This document shows, piece after piece, positions 1 to 11,281 of a stretch of DNA of 64,000 nucleotides. Numbering within the stretch: the stretch's first letter is position 1; the number at the start of each line of letters is the position of its first letter. This stretch comes from Pyrenophora tritici-repentis. Taxonomy: Eukaryota > Ascomycota > Dothideomycetes > Pleosporales > Pleosporaceae. The DNA lies in assembly GCF_003171515.1 (NCBI RefSeq), contig NC_089398.1, positions 992,001 to 1,056,000 of the forward strand. Reading direction: 5' to 3'. The position numbers were made by a program, and so were the translations under genes. Below the pieces are notes generated by a model. The model was given only the letters and a program-made list of their open reading frames with translations. It was not told where the DNA came from and did not search any database.

Positions 1-145
1 TGCATGGCCCCTTCCCTCTCCAGCCACTAGCGGCCGTCTCCGATAAGCTTGGACAAGCAGCTTGGGTCACAGTGACAGCTCACAGTCGACGTCTGCTTCA
101 CTCCTACTTCCTCGCTTGCACTAATTGAATTGAGACAATCATAAA

Positions 146-1723
146 ATGACGACCAGATATCGTGTAGAATGTAAGGCGCCACGCAACGAACACGAGAAGC
201 TGAAGGGTAGCATGCTAACTTGATGGATGATCGTAGACGCCCTCAAGGTCCGTAGAGGAGAGGATAAATACACTTAGTACGACCTGCTAATGCTCCCAAG
301 ACCCACAGGAGGGACCAGCTTGTGAGTATTGGCCATTCTAGCACCCGACCATGCAGCTAATGCTCGTCTAGATTGAGTGGATTAAGGTAATGCTCTCTTA
401 CATTTGCATCATGACGCCGGACAGGTCTTGACTTTCATCCAGGGTCTCTTAGCCGTCCCTTTTGTCTTGCAATCCCAACCCACAGCAGTCTTTGAGCCCA
501 GAGGCGATTCAGTAGAACACCAGGCCAACGTCGCCCAACGCCGGTATGCTGAGAATCTGCGCGATGTTGAGGAGATTATCAACGACCACAGTAAGCATTG
601 TGGCTCTTTCATATGATCTATGCTGATGTATCGAATAGTCCAACACCAAAAAGATGGGAAGCCAGACCAATCCAAACTAAAGCTCCTCGTTCCATCAGTA
701 GCAAACTTCTTCACGCCTCTAGCATTACACGATGCATTCATCTGGCAAGATCAGAGACGGTTCATCAGTCACCGACGCTTTGTTCCCCCTTCTTTTAACG
801 ACATCCGTCTGATCCTCAACACAGCCCAGGTAATGAGTCTGATACGCAGTGGTCCGTTGGAACTTGTGACATTTGATGGAGATGTCACGCTATATGACGA
901 TGGAAAGAACCTAACGCCCGAAAACCCCATCATTCCAAAGATCCTCCAGCTCATGCGTCGTGGATCAAAGATTGGGATCGTTACAGCTGCGGGTTACACG
1001 GAAGCTAAACCTTACTATGGACGACTGTACGGGCTTCTAGACGCAATCCAAGCTTCCGACCTACCGAGGGAGTCTAGGCAGAACCTCATCATTATGGGCG
1101 GCGAGAGCAACTTTTGCTTCAAGTTTGACGAGAACAGTCCAGTCTTGCTACGCTTGGTGCCCAGGGAGGAGTGGCTACTGAAGGAAATGTTGACGTGGCA
1201 TGAGGCAGACATCAAGGAGCTTCTTGACCTGGCAGAAGCTTCTTTGAACGACACCATCAGGAACTTCCGTATGGAGGCAATGATTGTCAGAAAGGAGAGG
1301 GCGGTGGGTATCGTTCCCAAGGGGGACCACAAGTTCTGCCGTGAGACACTCGAAGAAACGGTATTGATCGTACAGAAGATACTCGTAGGTGGTACTGCAG
1401 CGTTACCATTCACTCGCTGACGTGAGCAGGAAATCTCCGAGGTTGGCCGGCGTCTGCCGTTTTGCGCCTTCAACGGAGGCAACGACGTCTTTGTCGACAT
1501 TGGAGACAAGTCGTGGGGTGTTCTGGCTTGTCAGCGCATCTTTGGGGGCATTGACGGTAGCAAGACGTTGCACGTGGGCGACCAATTTCTCAGTGCAGGA
1601 GCAAATGACTTCAAGGCCCGGTTGGCGTGCACGACGGCATGGATTGCCAACCCGCAGGAGACGTGCCAGTTGCTGGACGAGATTACGGAGCTCGACGAGG
1701 AGCACCAGCGCAAGACCAGGTAG
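146..1723 (+). CDS. ISN1: IMP-specific 5'-nucleotidase
   Basis: Cytosolic enzyme that dephosphorylates IMP to inosine in purine metabolism. I read seven exons: 146-170, 237-247, 301-321, 372-386, 443-590, 639-1384 and 1430-1723, giving 419 aa, close to yeast Isn1 (450 aa). The start MTTRYRVE matches the family N-terminus. Three tiny exons (11, 21 and 15 nt; the last two encode THRRDQL and IEWIK) rebuild the conserved N-terminal helix, and the next exon starts GLLAVPFVL. The HAD-like core is in exon 6, with the nucleophile motif FDGDVTLYDDG and later GIVTAAGYTEA; exon 7 has FNGGNDVFVDIGDKS. The donor after exon 2 (GTCCGT) is weak; the other sites are canonical. The family call is firm. The micro-exon structure is inferred from reading frame and family resemblance. 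Confidence 0.93.
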
Positions 1724-2495
1724 ACATGTTCAAAACTAAGTTGCAGCATGACACGAGGGAGCGTCGGAAGTCCGGGTAGATGGGCATCATGGCGGACGAA
1801 GTGGTGGAAAGGCGTGGTACCGAGGAAAGTCTAAGCAAAGCCGTAACGAGGTGAATGGTTCTCTACGGATAGGAAGGCGTTGTGGACTGAATGAAACACC
1901 GGGCCGTATCGTCATGGCAGTTTCAATGCGGAGCTCCGATGGCGACATGTGCCATATACGATGCCCGCTCGGAACGACGGTGCAAGTGCAAGCTTGAATG
2001 CACCTTGGATCCTGACTCGCGCAGGATGCCCCACTGCAACATCTGGTACGGAAGGTGCGCTAGAGGGTTGAGCTGCAGGCCGCGGGTAAACGGCCTAGGA
2101 ACAGTTACGCCTCCTGCCTCTGTGTGATTTCACCTTGTCCATGCTGTGCCACGCTTGTCACGACGAGTAGTTGTGAGGCGGGCGGGTGCATCATGGATAC
2201 GCGGGGAAGCGCACTGGAGTTGGCCGAGGCCATTTTAGACCTTCATCCGCCCCATCTGCCGCGCCTCTCGTGTCGTGCACCCAGCTAATCCCTGCTACGG
2301 GCGAGAAACCCTGCTCCCTCTCCTCCGCTTCACCAACACGCCTCCTGAGCTTCTACCACGTCGCGGCTCTTGCAATTCCTGCTCCTCTGTTGACGTGTCG
2401 CTCCCTCTCAACTCAATTGTCTCCCCAACTTTCTAAATTGGGACAAACCACCTCGACCACTCCACTGCAGTCCGACCAAAGCACCCCAAGCTATC
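1724..2495. other. Intergenic, no supported gene
   Basis: A 0.77-kb spacer between ISN1 and the next plus-strand gene. An open frame at about 1891-2127 has no recognisable protein character. The last 200 bases are pyrimidine-rich, as is common in fungal promoters and 5' leaders. Confidence 0.5.
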
Positions 2496-3188
2496 ATGTC
2501 GTCCAAGTTCTCTTTCAAGCCGCTCACATTGGCGCCCATCAATTTCTCTCTCACCGAAGGCACCTCGATACCCGCGCCGCTCGACAGCCCACCCGACACT
2601 CCGCGCCCTCCCACGCCCGGCAAGGGCCCACTGTCGTCGCATCCGACTTCACCTGGCGCCTCGCCCACAAGAGAGTCGCCAGACTCGCCGCCTCTGGGTA
2701 AGACGTCAGACGACTCCACCGCGCCTGCCCATCTGGCTCAGAGCCGCACAAGTGATGCGGCAAGCACCATGTCTCCTACGAGCCCTTCGAGCAAGCGGCC
2801 CGCGTCGGTTCGCAAGTTTTTGGGCATCCGCACCCTTTCTTCTTCAGACAGCCTAAAGTCCGAGCGCCCGGGCTCGCCAGCGACAATAAACAGCCAGGCG
2901 CCCAGTCTGAACAGAAGGAAAAGCGGAAGCTGGTTCGGCAAACGGAAGACGTTCGCCGTCGGTGCCGTGCCAGAAGGAAACGTCGACACGACGACAAACT
3001 TCAACGGCCGTACAGTCTCGCAACCCGTCGCACAGGCCGCGCCCGCACCCAAGCCCAAGGGGCCGCCGCCGCCTGCCCTTCCCGGCCTCAGCTCCTTTGG
3101 TGTCAACGAAGACACGCTGAGTCTGGGTGCCGACGACATGTTTGCAAATATAGGAAAAGCAGAGGTGCCCAAGTCGACGAGATGGTAG
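2496..3188 (+). CDS. Ser/Pro-rich protein of unknown function
   Basis: Single-exon frame of 230 aa starting MSSKFSFKPLTLAP. The protein is low in complexity: residues 20-90 are rich in Pro, Ser and Thr, including SPPDTPRPPTP, and there is a proline run (GPPPPALPG) near residue 190. A basic patch with a tryptophan (NRRKSGSWFGKRKTF) lies near residues 140-155, and a short acidic or hydrophobic tail (DTLSLGADDMFANIG) ends the protein. There is no signal peptide, membrane segment or catalytic motif. Many Ser-Pro sites suggest a phosphorylated cytosolic or nuclear protein. I do not recognise a named family. It is probably real because a long continuous frame has a sensible start and stop and a compositionally structured product. 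Confidence 0.75.
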   Translation: MSSKFSFKPLTLAPINFSLTEGTSIPAPLDSPPDTPRPPTPGKGPLSSHPTSPGASPTRESPDSPPLGKTSDDSTAPAHLAQSRTSDAASTMSPTSPSSKRPASVRKFLGIRTLSSSDSLKSERPGSPATINSQAPSLNRRKSGSWFGKRKTFAVGAVPEGNVDTTTNFNGRTVSQPVAQAAPAPKPKGPPPPALPGLSSFGVNEDTLSLGADDMFANIGKAEVPKSTRW

Positions 3189-4554
3189 ATGCATCACGTA
3201 AAATCCCACCCCAAACTGAAGAAATGACTTGGGCCGAGAGGCAGAGAGCCATGTTCATGAAAGCATTTTCTAACGGAAATCTCAACAAATTTTTAATGTC
3301 CTTTTTGCGCTTATATACCTTTAGGATACGACCACAGGTTGGAGTTTCTTGATAATGAGAACCTGTGGCTTTGTTCTACATATTGTTTCCTTGCGTCCTT
3401 TTCCTGGCTTTTGCGCTTTGGCTTGCATATGCACAAAGATACCCCAGTCGACAACAGTATAGCGATGGCGGAGCCGCGCGGACAGAAGAGATGGAGAGAG
3501 AGGGGAAAAGAAAGATTGTATGTGCGTCTGAGATGAGTGTCTTGTGACGACTGGGGAGGGTGACGTGGTTCGGCAGCCTCTTTTGTTTTTTACCATTCAC
3601 CACCCGTCTTTGTACCATGAACAGAGTAGGCCGTTTTGACAGTTGCAAAAATATACGTTTCTTATGTCTGAAAAGACTTGATCTCGACGATCGTCATCAC
3701 AATCGTGATTGCCAACATGGGGTGGTTTCAAGGTTACGTCACCATGTGTCGTACAGATCTTCAGGGTCTCCCGTCGCGAACCAAACATTGACCCCGACTG
3801 ACAGGATACCGACCATACAGCTCGACGTCTGACAACCCTAAAGCGTCTTCGCATATACAGTACCGTGGGCTGTGGTCTTAGTCTTTCGCACACACACATA
3901 CACACACATACACCCAAAAACACCACAACGCATTGACTTTACGAATTTCCACCCAACCTACTTACCCCACCCCGCAAAACACCTATATCAAATCTCCCAA
4001 TACACAGTGCGTTTCACATAAATCACAAACTGATAAGACACGACTTTAGTACACCTAGGATGCCTTGCTCGCTTGTCCTCTATAGCAAAGTCTGGTATAT
4101 GTAAACATCCCAGTCATGGTGTTCGGCAATAAGATTGTCGCTATAGAAACGGGGCGGAGGAGAGACGAGAAAACAGGTATACAGTAAAATTATAAACTTG
4201 ATAACATGAGATTGCTTTCGCATGATTGGGGGGACGATGCGTGGTTTGAATAGTGTAGTGGAGTTGGGGTATAGTAGGAATAGTATTCTGCCTTGTTTAC
4301 GGCATGTGTGGCATGTACTTCAGTAAACGTGAGTCACGAAATTAATATTTCAACCAACCACTCTACGAATCATGGAGTGGAACTCAATAAGCAAATTTCC
4401 TATCCTGACATAATGTGACGTGCTACCACTCTCCCATCATCCCACGCGACAGCCCCACCAGCGCCAAGCCACATTCCCCTCCCCTTACGTACGATGTCCC
4501 ACCCCTTTCACAAAACCCCACTACATAAATCTTGCAACTTTGAATTTTTCCATC
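3189..4554. other. Intergenic, no supported gene
   Basis: A 1.37-kb spacer before the tRNA. It contains a short imperfect CA/TA-rich microsatellite at about 3889-3914 and AT-rich sequence. Open frames here, such as 3560-3832, look like chance frames: odd composition and no motif. Confidence 0.5.
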
Positions 4555-4642
4555 GCCCGCTTAGCACAGTGGTACTGCGTCGCACTCGTAACGCACTTTG
4601 CTCGATATGCGAAGATCCACGGTTCGATTCCGTGAGCGGGCA
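4555..4642 (+). tRNA. tRNA-Thr (anticodon CGU) with intron
   Basis: The sequence folds as a tRNA. The acceptor arm is GCCCGCT paired with AGCGGGC, with discriminator A at 4642. The D arm is GCA/TGC. The anticodon stem is TCGCA/TGCGA, and the T arm CACGG/CCGTG encloses TTCGATT. The anticodon loop reads CTCGTA before a 16-nt intron (about 4592-4607) at the usual position after base 37, so the anticodon is CGU, decoding ACG threonine. The exact intron ends could shift by a base because of local repetition. CCA is not encoded, as expected in a eukaryote. Confidence 0.88.
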
Positions 4643-4990
4643 CTTAAGATCTTCACCACTATTCATTTTTTTGCCGAAATCCCGGTCTTGGATGGGAGAG
4701 AAAAAGGACGAGGTAGATATGAGGAAGAAGTGATTTCATTTTTTGTTCATGTAGCGTAGTGTGAGGAGTAAAAATCAGATGGAGGAAGAACGGATAAGTA
4801 TAAATACAGATCTTCGCTTCTACTTGCTATTTGTTACATGATGCTTGTTATCACAGACGGATAAAGAAAGTATGGCATCTTATCATTTAGCGTAACACAT
4901 CATTCATCACATGCAAAACAGTCCACTCAATCATCAAGTTGTAAACAAGAAATCGTCGTTGATTTTTCTTACAATACCCACAGCAGCATC
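4643..4990. other. Intergenic, no gene seen
   Basis: AT-rich 348-bp stretch between the tRNA and the 3' end of NAN1. It probably holds the NAN1 3' UTR (minus strand) and the Pol III terminator of the tRNA; short T runs occur just downstream, around 4665-4672. Confidence 0.45.
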
Positions 4991-7900
4991 CTACGCATGA
5001 ACCTTTTGTTGTTTCCCTCCAATAAGCGCCAAAATATTGGTGAAAAGGCCCTGTGGCGGCGGAGGCACCGTTCCATCATGCAGCACATTCTGCAGGTCCT
5101 GAAGATTAAACACATGCTCATCATACTCCATGTCCTGCGTGAGATCCTCCTCCACAACGAACTTCGCCAATGGTCTATCGTCCGCCATCTCCTCGTCTTC
5201 CTCTTGTTCTTGTGTCGCAAGGTAAGTCACGCGCATGTCGGTTGTCTCTGGCGGGGGAGAGGGGAGTTGCAAAGGACCGGCAGTCGGGGTGATGGTTTTG
5301 ATGTAAGACCGAGAATCAAGCACCACGTAACCGCTTTCGCTTCTTCTTGAGACGAGGGCTAGGGAGATGCCGAAGAAAGTGTCTTTGAAGATTGGGTTCT
5401 GGCGCTCGGGCGTGTAGATGCATACTCTGGATGAAGCGCTTTTGACGTTGGTCGAGAACTTCTCGTTCTTTTCGAATTGGGGGAGCGAAACGGCGAAAGT
5501 GCCGTCTGTCTCATTGATGGCTAGTCGAACCAAGGGTACGCGTTCCAGACGTCCCATACTAGGGGTTTGGATAGCAAGGCTGTGTGCGAGACGGTCAGAT
5601 ACCATGTCCCAGACGGTAATGGCGTCGGCGACTACGATGAGGTACTGTCCTACAAATCCCATGCCAGAGAGCGCTGTCACGTCAATCTCGGTTAGTGATC
5701 GTCGGATTGTCGCAGTGTGTGCGTCAATCAAGTGTGTGACACCAGCATCTTCTTCAAGGTCCCATGAGATGGAGACGGCAAGAACGGATCCATCTGCAGA
5801 AAAGGCTAGGCGTGAAGTGCGTGGCGGCAATGATTGTTGTGAACCTTCGGTAATATCAAGCTTGTCGTTGATCTCAACTGTGCGATCCAAAGACCACGTG
5901 ACGAGTCCTTCTTGCTGAGCTCCGCGAACCACGACCCCGTCGCGTGAGCGCGTCTTGGGTCTCCATATCCGTACGACATGGTCTTCTCCAACAGTAGCAA
6001 AGCCGGCATTAGCAGGATCGGCAATGAGATCAAAGACACGGCCATTGCCGCAGACATCCTCAAAGAAATGCGGCGCATCGATTCGAGTTTCCAGCTTCCA
6101 CTGCGTAGTGTTTTTGTCGCGTCGCCAGATCTTGAGATACACCTCGCGACGGTTCACACGCTCTTGCTCGTTAAACTCTGGAATGCCTTCGTTCAAGTAA
6201 CCGGTATCAGACCGCGGTGGAATCCATTCGTCAACAGTTGCGAGCCATTCTCCATCATGGCTGATCTGAATATGGGTAACTTTGGGCTCTTTGATCCGGC
6301 TGCCATCGGGTCCTACGTTTGACTCTGTGGCATTGTTGCGAGTGAGTGCCTGTCGGGCCTTGGCGCGTTCATTGGCTAGATCGAAAGTTTGAAGGTATGG
6401 CTCGGGCCTCAGGCCCTCCTTCTTACGACGAGGTTGTGACGAAGGTACCGCAAAAACAACTTCGTAAGGGTTTGTCGGATTGACACATGTAGGCACCGCT
6501 TCAAACATATCCAGATGCATCTTGTCAGACTTTGTCTCCCTGGGCAGTTGGTCGATATCAATTCGTCGTGATTGAATACCGATGATGTTCGACCGCGCCT
6601 CGAGTTCGGTCGTGGAAAGGACAATGATCGAGTTGTTGGCTAGTGTCAAGGCATAGGATGCGCCAGTGGGAGAGACGACGACGTTTTCGATAGCGGCGGA
6701 AAGATGGGGCAGATGCTGTGGTAGTCCCGTGGCAAGCTGCCAGATCGTAAGGACAGTTTCATCGCCACCGGAAATGACATAGTTGCCTTGATAGGGTTAG
6801 CATTTGATTTGCCATGAGTGAGAACTAACATACCATCCAGCGACCACTTGACTGCACCCACCGCTTCTCTATGCCAGTGCAATCGCTTTGGCCTAAGACT
6901 ATCAGCGCTGTCCAGCCTATCCTTCTTGCCCTTTTGACTGCTCTCAACCGCAGCAATGGAGGCCAATATGTCTTCAAAGAGCAGGATGACACCAGTCTCG
7001 TCACCAACGGCAATGTCGATAACGTCTCGTTGGTCATGTGCGGCCTTTTTTCCATTGCCAGGCTCATTTTGCTCGCGGTGATAAACATCGAAAGTGGTGA
7101 TGTGCTTTGACAACTTGAATTCGCGCCAGAGATATTCAAACTCCGCGAGAGCTGTCCTGCTGGGCTTTACGCGCTTTCCAATAGTGATGGAATCGGCAGT
7201 AGCCACGACGACGTATTTGCCCTGAAGAAGCACCCTGATACCGCAAATCTCGGAGTTGGTCTTGAGCAACTGCTTCAGTTGTGACCTCTCGGACTTTTCG
7301 GACGTCTGGCGGCTGGTGCGAAGTGCTCGTATGCAGACGCTGTCTGCTTCATGGCAGTATACAAAGTCTTCATCAGACGCAGGCTTGATGATGACTGCCA
7401 TGTTTTTGACTTTGACATCAACATGCCAGCGACCGATCTGTCTAGCAGCTACCCAGTCCCACATTATGATTTGTCCGACGGAATAGGCGACGTAAACTAA
7501 GTGAGGCGAAGTAGCCGATAGAGCGTAGGCTGTAATGTTTCCGATGTCTCCTTCGGATAGAGTATGTGCGAGCAGAGATGTCTCGGTGCTGTAGACGCGC
7601 AAGATGTTGGAATCGGCGACAAGCAAATATTTCTCATCAGTAGAAAATATAGGATCCGCAGGCAAAAACCACCCTCCTTGAGATGCAGATGTAGTATAAC
7701 GTGTCGACTTTCTGCTCTTCGTTATCGGTACTGACGGTTCTGTCTCGACAAGTTCATCACGCTTCGCCTTGTCCTTGCGCTTCTTCTCCTTCTTGTCCTT
7801 CTTTTTGTGCTCTACCTTCTCCGCCGCCTGTGGTGTGCCATGCGCTTCGCCATTCACTACTTCCTCCACTAATCGTTTAGGCGCTTTACTTGGAGTCTGC

Positions 7901-8223
7901 GTCGCAGTGGCTGCATCTTTTTCATCGTCATTGGCAGACCCATTTTCCCGTGCTGGAGATTTGTTGGCTTTCAATGCAGTTACGGGTGTTTCACTCGTCG
8001 CATCTTTGCTCGCACCATTCGTCGTGGGCATCGCATTTGATTGCTTCTTGGACGTAGACGTATTCTTGGTTTTGGGTGTCGAATTGGTCGCCGGAGTTCC
8101 AGGTTGGCCATTGCGACTGTTCTCGAGCGCAGCCGCCGCCTCGTCCTTCCTCTGCTTCTTGGCCTTCTTCTGCGCCGCCGCTTCCTCTCTCTTCCGTTTT
8201 AACTGGGGAGCGACGTCGGCCAT
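4991..8223 (-). CDS. NAN1: U3 snoRNP / small-subunit processome WD40 protein Nan1 (Utp17, WDR75 homologue)
   Basis: Nucleolar WD40 protein of the t-UTP (UTP-A) subcomplex, needed for pre-18S rRNA transcription and processing. Two exons, 8223-6834 and 6786-4991, are joined by a 47-bp intron (GTATGT donor, GCTAAC branch) to give 1061 aa; yeast Nan1 is 896 aa. The N-terminal about 180 residues are Lys/Ala/Ser-rich, with nuclear-localisation-like clusters (KRKREE, KKKDKKEKKRKDK). WD-like blades follow, for example FSTDEKYLLVADSN, GAVKWSLDGNYVISGGDET and AFSADGSVLAVSISWD. The C-terminus is acidic (EQEEDEEMADD). The gene is divergent from RPB10, with 277 bp between the start codons. The length and order of features fit the family well. 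Confidence 0.92.
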
Positions 8224-8500
8224 GGTAGCTACTCCTCAAGGTGAGCTCGACGTGAAAATGTACAAATGCGGAAAATTGTCGTAATGGCCGTGTCGAGGGA
8301 GCATCTTGAGAATCTTTTTTGATGGACCTGGCCCGAGCTTTTCACCGCCCGCGTTGTTAGCGCGCCCGTAACTTTCTTTGAGACAGACATCGCGAACATC
8401 TAGCACCACTATAACCTCGCCTTAGTCTTGCACACCCAGGCACCTCCTTCACTACAGTCGCGAAGAAATCCGAAGACCACGGAAACCTCAACTCACCAAA
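8224..8500. promoter_or_regulatory. Shared promoter region of NAN1 and RPB10
   Basis: The 277 bp between the divergent start codons of NAN1 (minus) and RPB10 (plus) must carry both 5' leaders and core promoters. The RPB10-proximal side is CT-rich, with a CACCAAAATG start context. Both genes serve ribosome or RNA-polymerase production, so co-regulation is plausible but inferred. Confidence 0.5.
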
Positions 8501-9001
8501 ATGATCGTCCCTATCCGATGCTTTTCTTGTGGCAAGGTAATACTACAACTGCCTGGAGCTCATGCGCGCATATACTGATCATTTACTAGGTCACTGGCGA
8601 CCTCTGGGAGAAGTACATGAACCTACTGAGTGATGGCGCCGAAGAAGCGTAAGCCCTCCTTCCCCGCCGTCAACCGTCGATACTCTGCCTACGCCATGCA
8701 CACCCTACCCTCCTCCATACCTTCTACTGACACGCTTGGCTCCCTAGCGATGCCCTTGACGCCGTCGGCCTACAGCGCTACTGCTGCCGCCGTATGATTC
8801 TCACCCACGTTGATCTCATTGAGAAGCTCCTTAAGTACGCCCCCGGTCCCGAACGCGCTACTACGGTGGCAGCGATGCGCAAGAAGCAATCAGAGCGCGA
8901 TGAGAAGAAAGCACGGTTATGTTCCGGACAGGGACTAACACTAGCATAGGTACAACGCCAGCGAAAGAGAACAAGCCCGCGCTGCCCGAGGCGGTCGATG
9001 A
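8501..9001 (+). CDS. RPB10: RNA polymerase I/II/III common subunit ABC10-beta (Rpb10)
   Basis: Zinc-binding subunit shared by all three nuclear RNA polymerases. Four exons (8501-8536, 8590-8648, 8748-8915, 8950-9001) give 104 aa. The start [12 protein letters not shown] carries the first CxxC of the zinc ribbon. The second metal pair lies in RYCCRRM. The conserved core then reads [11 protein letters not shown]. Family members are usually about 70 aa; this one carries an additional basic tail of about 35 residues, partly encoded by a small last exon after a 34-bp intron. The core is unmistakable. The tail depends on the third splice junction, which lies in a short intron with a GACTAAC-like branch. 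If that intron is retained, the frame ends at 8949. Confidence 0.93.
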
Positions 9002-9315
9002 TTGCAGTTTTGGATACGAACAACACGGAGTTTGGGGACAGGCATACATTTACATGGCAAGGCGTTTTCAGGTGGAGAATATGGTGTCCCGAGGGGCCTT
9101 GTCTAAGCTCTGAGGTCACCTTTCCTTCATGACTCTACGAGTCAGACTACCAATTTGGGTTATTACACTATGCGCGAGAGTTATAAAATGAACGTGTATG
9201 ACAAATTACAGCGTGAAGAAAAGATGAGTGTCAATTTTGGGTTCCAGAAGAGAAACGCGCAAAAGCTATTTTGTCCCAGAAAGCAAAGTCCACCCGCCTC
9301 ATGTTCATCGTTCAG

Positions 9316-9342
9316 TCGTGGTCGTGGTCGTGGTCGTGATCG
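9316..9342. repeat. TCGTGG hexamer microsatellite
   Basis: About four imperfect copies of TCGTGG in the 416-bp spacer (9002-9417) between the convergent 3' ends of RPB10 and the next minus-strand gene. Nothing else is recognised in that spacer. Confidence 0.8.
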
Positions 9343-9417
9343 TTCAGTCATAAGCATTTTGTTCATAACGTCGTTAAGAGCTAGCGTGTGTCTCATTCAG
9401 AGACCAGCAAGGCGAGT

Positions 9418-11281
9418 CTACGATACGTCGATATGATGGAAGACATCCTTGAAGTATTTCGCGTCTGTTTCTCACATCAGTAATGATTCCGTAATAAAAG
9501 CATCGGGAACATACCTTCGGCCAACGTAAACGTCAACTGATACTTACCGCCCTTGGAACTCTTAGGCACCTTGTAGCTATCACAGAACACATATGGATGG
9601 AGCTTCTGGAACTCAATCGTGTCTGGACTAGTACGCTTCATCCAGTCCCTCCGTCCAATGTATTGCGTGACGAAAGCGGTCCAAATGGGAATTGACTTCA
9701 TTGGCCCCCGGCGAGCTGTAGCCTCGAAACGTACGCATCCTGAATCGTGGTCGCGATACACACGGAAAGCATGTTTGTATTTGTGGTCGACGGTTTCACT
9801 GCTTCATGTTAGAGTGAACATGGCAGGTGGTGGATGAATACGTACCCACTGAATACAATTTCTTCCCCGTCTCCGGGGTTGGACATATCATCCAGTCCCT
9901 CTGCAACGCCCTTCTGATCCTGTCGCTTCATAGCAACGGTAGTACAGTAAAATAGGACCATGCCTGGTGTAGTGTCAGATGAGATAGCACAAGCAGTATA
10001 TGCATACTTACGTTCGTAGAGAGTAAAGCGTAGCCTAGCCCATAGATCCAATCCACCATCTCTATGGTTCTTTGTGCAGAGCTTCAAGCATGAATCCGAG
10101 CGTCGCAATACCAATGAGGTGAGTAGCATTTGGTGTCGCATACGTTTTCCACTCGTATCCTTGGTGAGGAAGATCATCCTTGCACGTTCATCGTGAGGCC
10201 GCCAATATATCCTCACGAATACGCTGGCAGCTTCGAAAGGTAGCTCAACGACCCGTTGAAACCCATCAGCCTCAAGCATCTGGATAACATTGGGTTCCTC
10301 GGGCCCAACGCATTCTGTAGGTTCCGCAAAGGTTTCGAACGATGTTGTGGTATGGCGCCCGTCGAAGATCTTCATAGCCCAGTGGGCGACAGGCTCCGAG
10401 TCGGTTGATTGAGTAGAGTACGCGTGTGATGAGGCAGCCGATGATGTGGGTGATAGAGGGATCTCCGGCACCGGTGGTGGAATATACGGTATATCCCCTA
10501 TGCCAATGCCACCCCACGTTGGGGCAATATGAGCTCGTTGTGGTGTATGGGCTCGTTGTGGTACTGGTGGGGGCAAAGGCGCCTGGTACACATACTGTGT
10601 AGAGGGGTACGTAGGGTGACTACGTATCTTGGGTCTAGGCACCTTTGGAGAAGACGGCTTTGGAGTTCTGGCACTGCCCTTGCCACTGCCTTGCCCAGCT
10701 GGTTTGGTAAAATATGAATCGATTGGCTTTTGCTTCTTTAGCAATTTCGATAGCATGACTTTGAACTTTGCCAATTGTCCTTCATCCTCATGCCTGGAGC
10801 CGGTTAGCCTCCATTGAAATGCCATCTTTACTAGCAATGCTTACCCTTTCAGAGCATCGTGCATGAACTGGAGATACTCTCTTACGGCTTCAAACCTCCG
10901 GGGCAAGGTCATGCCTTGTGTCTCAAAGTCCGCGAGTGCGTCTTCCCATATTATGGCATACGGTGGTGTGCCGGGGAATGCACCTGGAGCTGAGTGTCGA
11001 TTTCGTTTGGACTTGCCAAAGATATCTTGGACGTCTGCAAGCGTGATATCCAGACTCGAAAGACAAACCTCGAGATCTTTCAAAATGTAGCCTGCGTTAC
11101 GTCCGTAACGTGACAAATCGAGATCATCATGCAACTCATGGAGAGCGTGTGAGATGGCGTAGAGTTCGGCGATATGTGCTCTGATGTTTTTTCGATATTG
11201 CGGAATCTCGCCCTCGAAGGCAAGAAGACGTTTGGCGGTCTCTTCCGCTTCATCGGCGTACTCAAGCAGTCGCCAGTCCAT
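9418..11281 (-). CDS. Conserved fungal protein of unknown function
   Basis: Five exons (11281-10845, 10793-10012, 9963-9846, 9798-9515, 9464-9418) splice to 555 aa. The N-terminal about 145 residues are alpha-helical and charged (MDWRLLEYADEAEETAKRLL), with helices typical of signalling adaptors. A Pro-rich linker (YQAPLPPPVPQRAHTPQ, later PYIPPPVPEIPLSP) joins them to a folded C-terminal half rich in aromatic residues, with HWAMKIFDGRHTTTSFETF, RIYWRPHDERARMIF and IWTAFVTQYIGRRDWM. I recall similar proteins from other Dothideomycetes but know no function; a beta-rich C-terminal domain is likely. There is no signal peptide or membrane segment. All four introns are canonical and close the frame. 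Confidence 0.8.

Noticed and set aside
1891..2127. Small plus-strand frame
   Set aside because: Composition and codon pattern look random, with no motif or promoter-like context; it is probably the 3' flank of ISN1.
3560..3926. Overlapping frames on both strands
   Set aside because: The minus-strand frame owes its Cys-Val repetition to a CA microsatellite; neither has a motif.
7769..8284. Plus-strand frame of 171 residues over the start of NAN1
   Set aside because: Phe/Ser/Ala-rich complement of the Lys-rich NAN1 N-terminus, not a gene.
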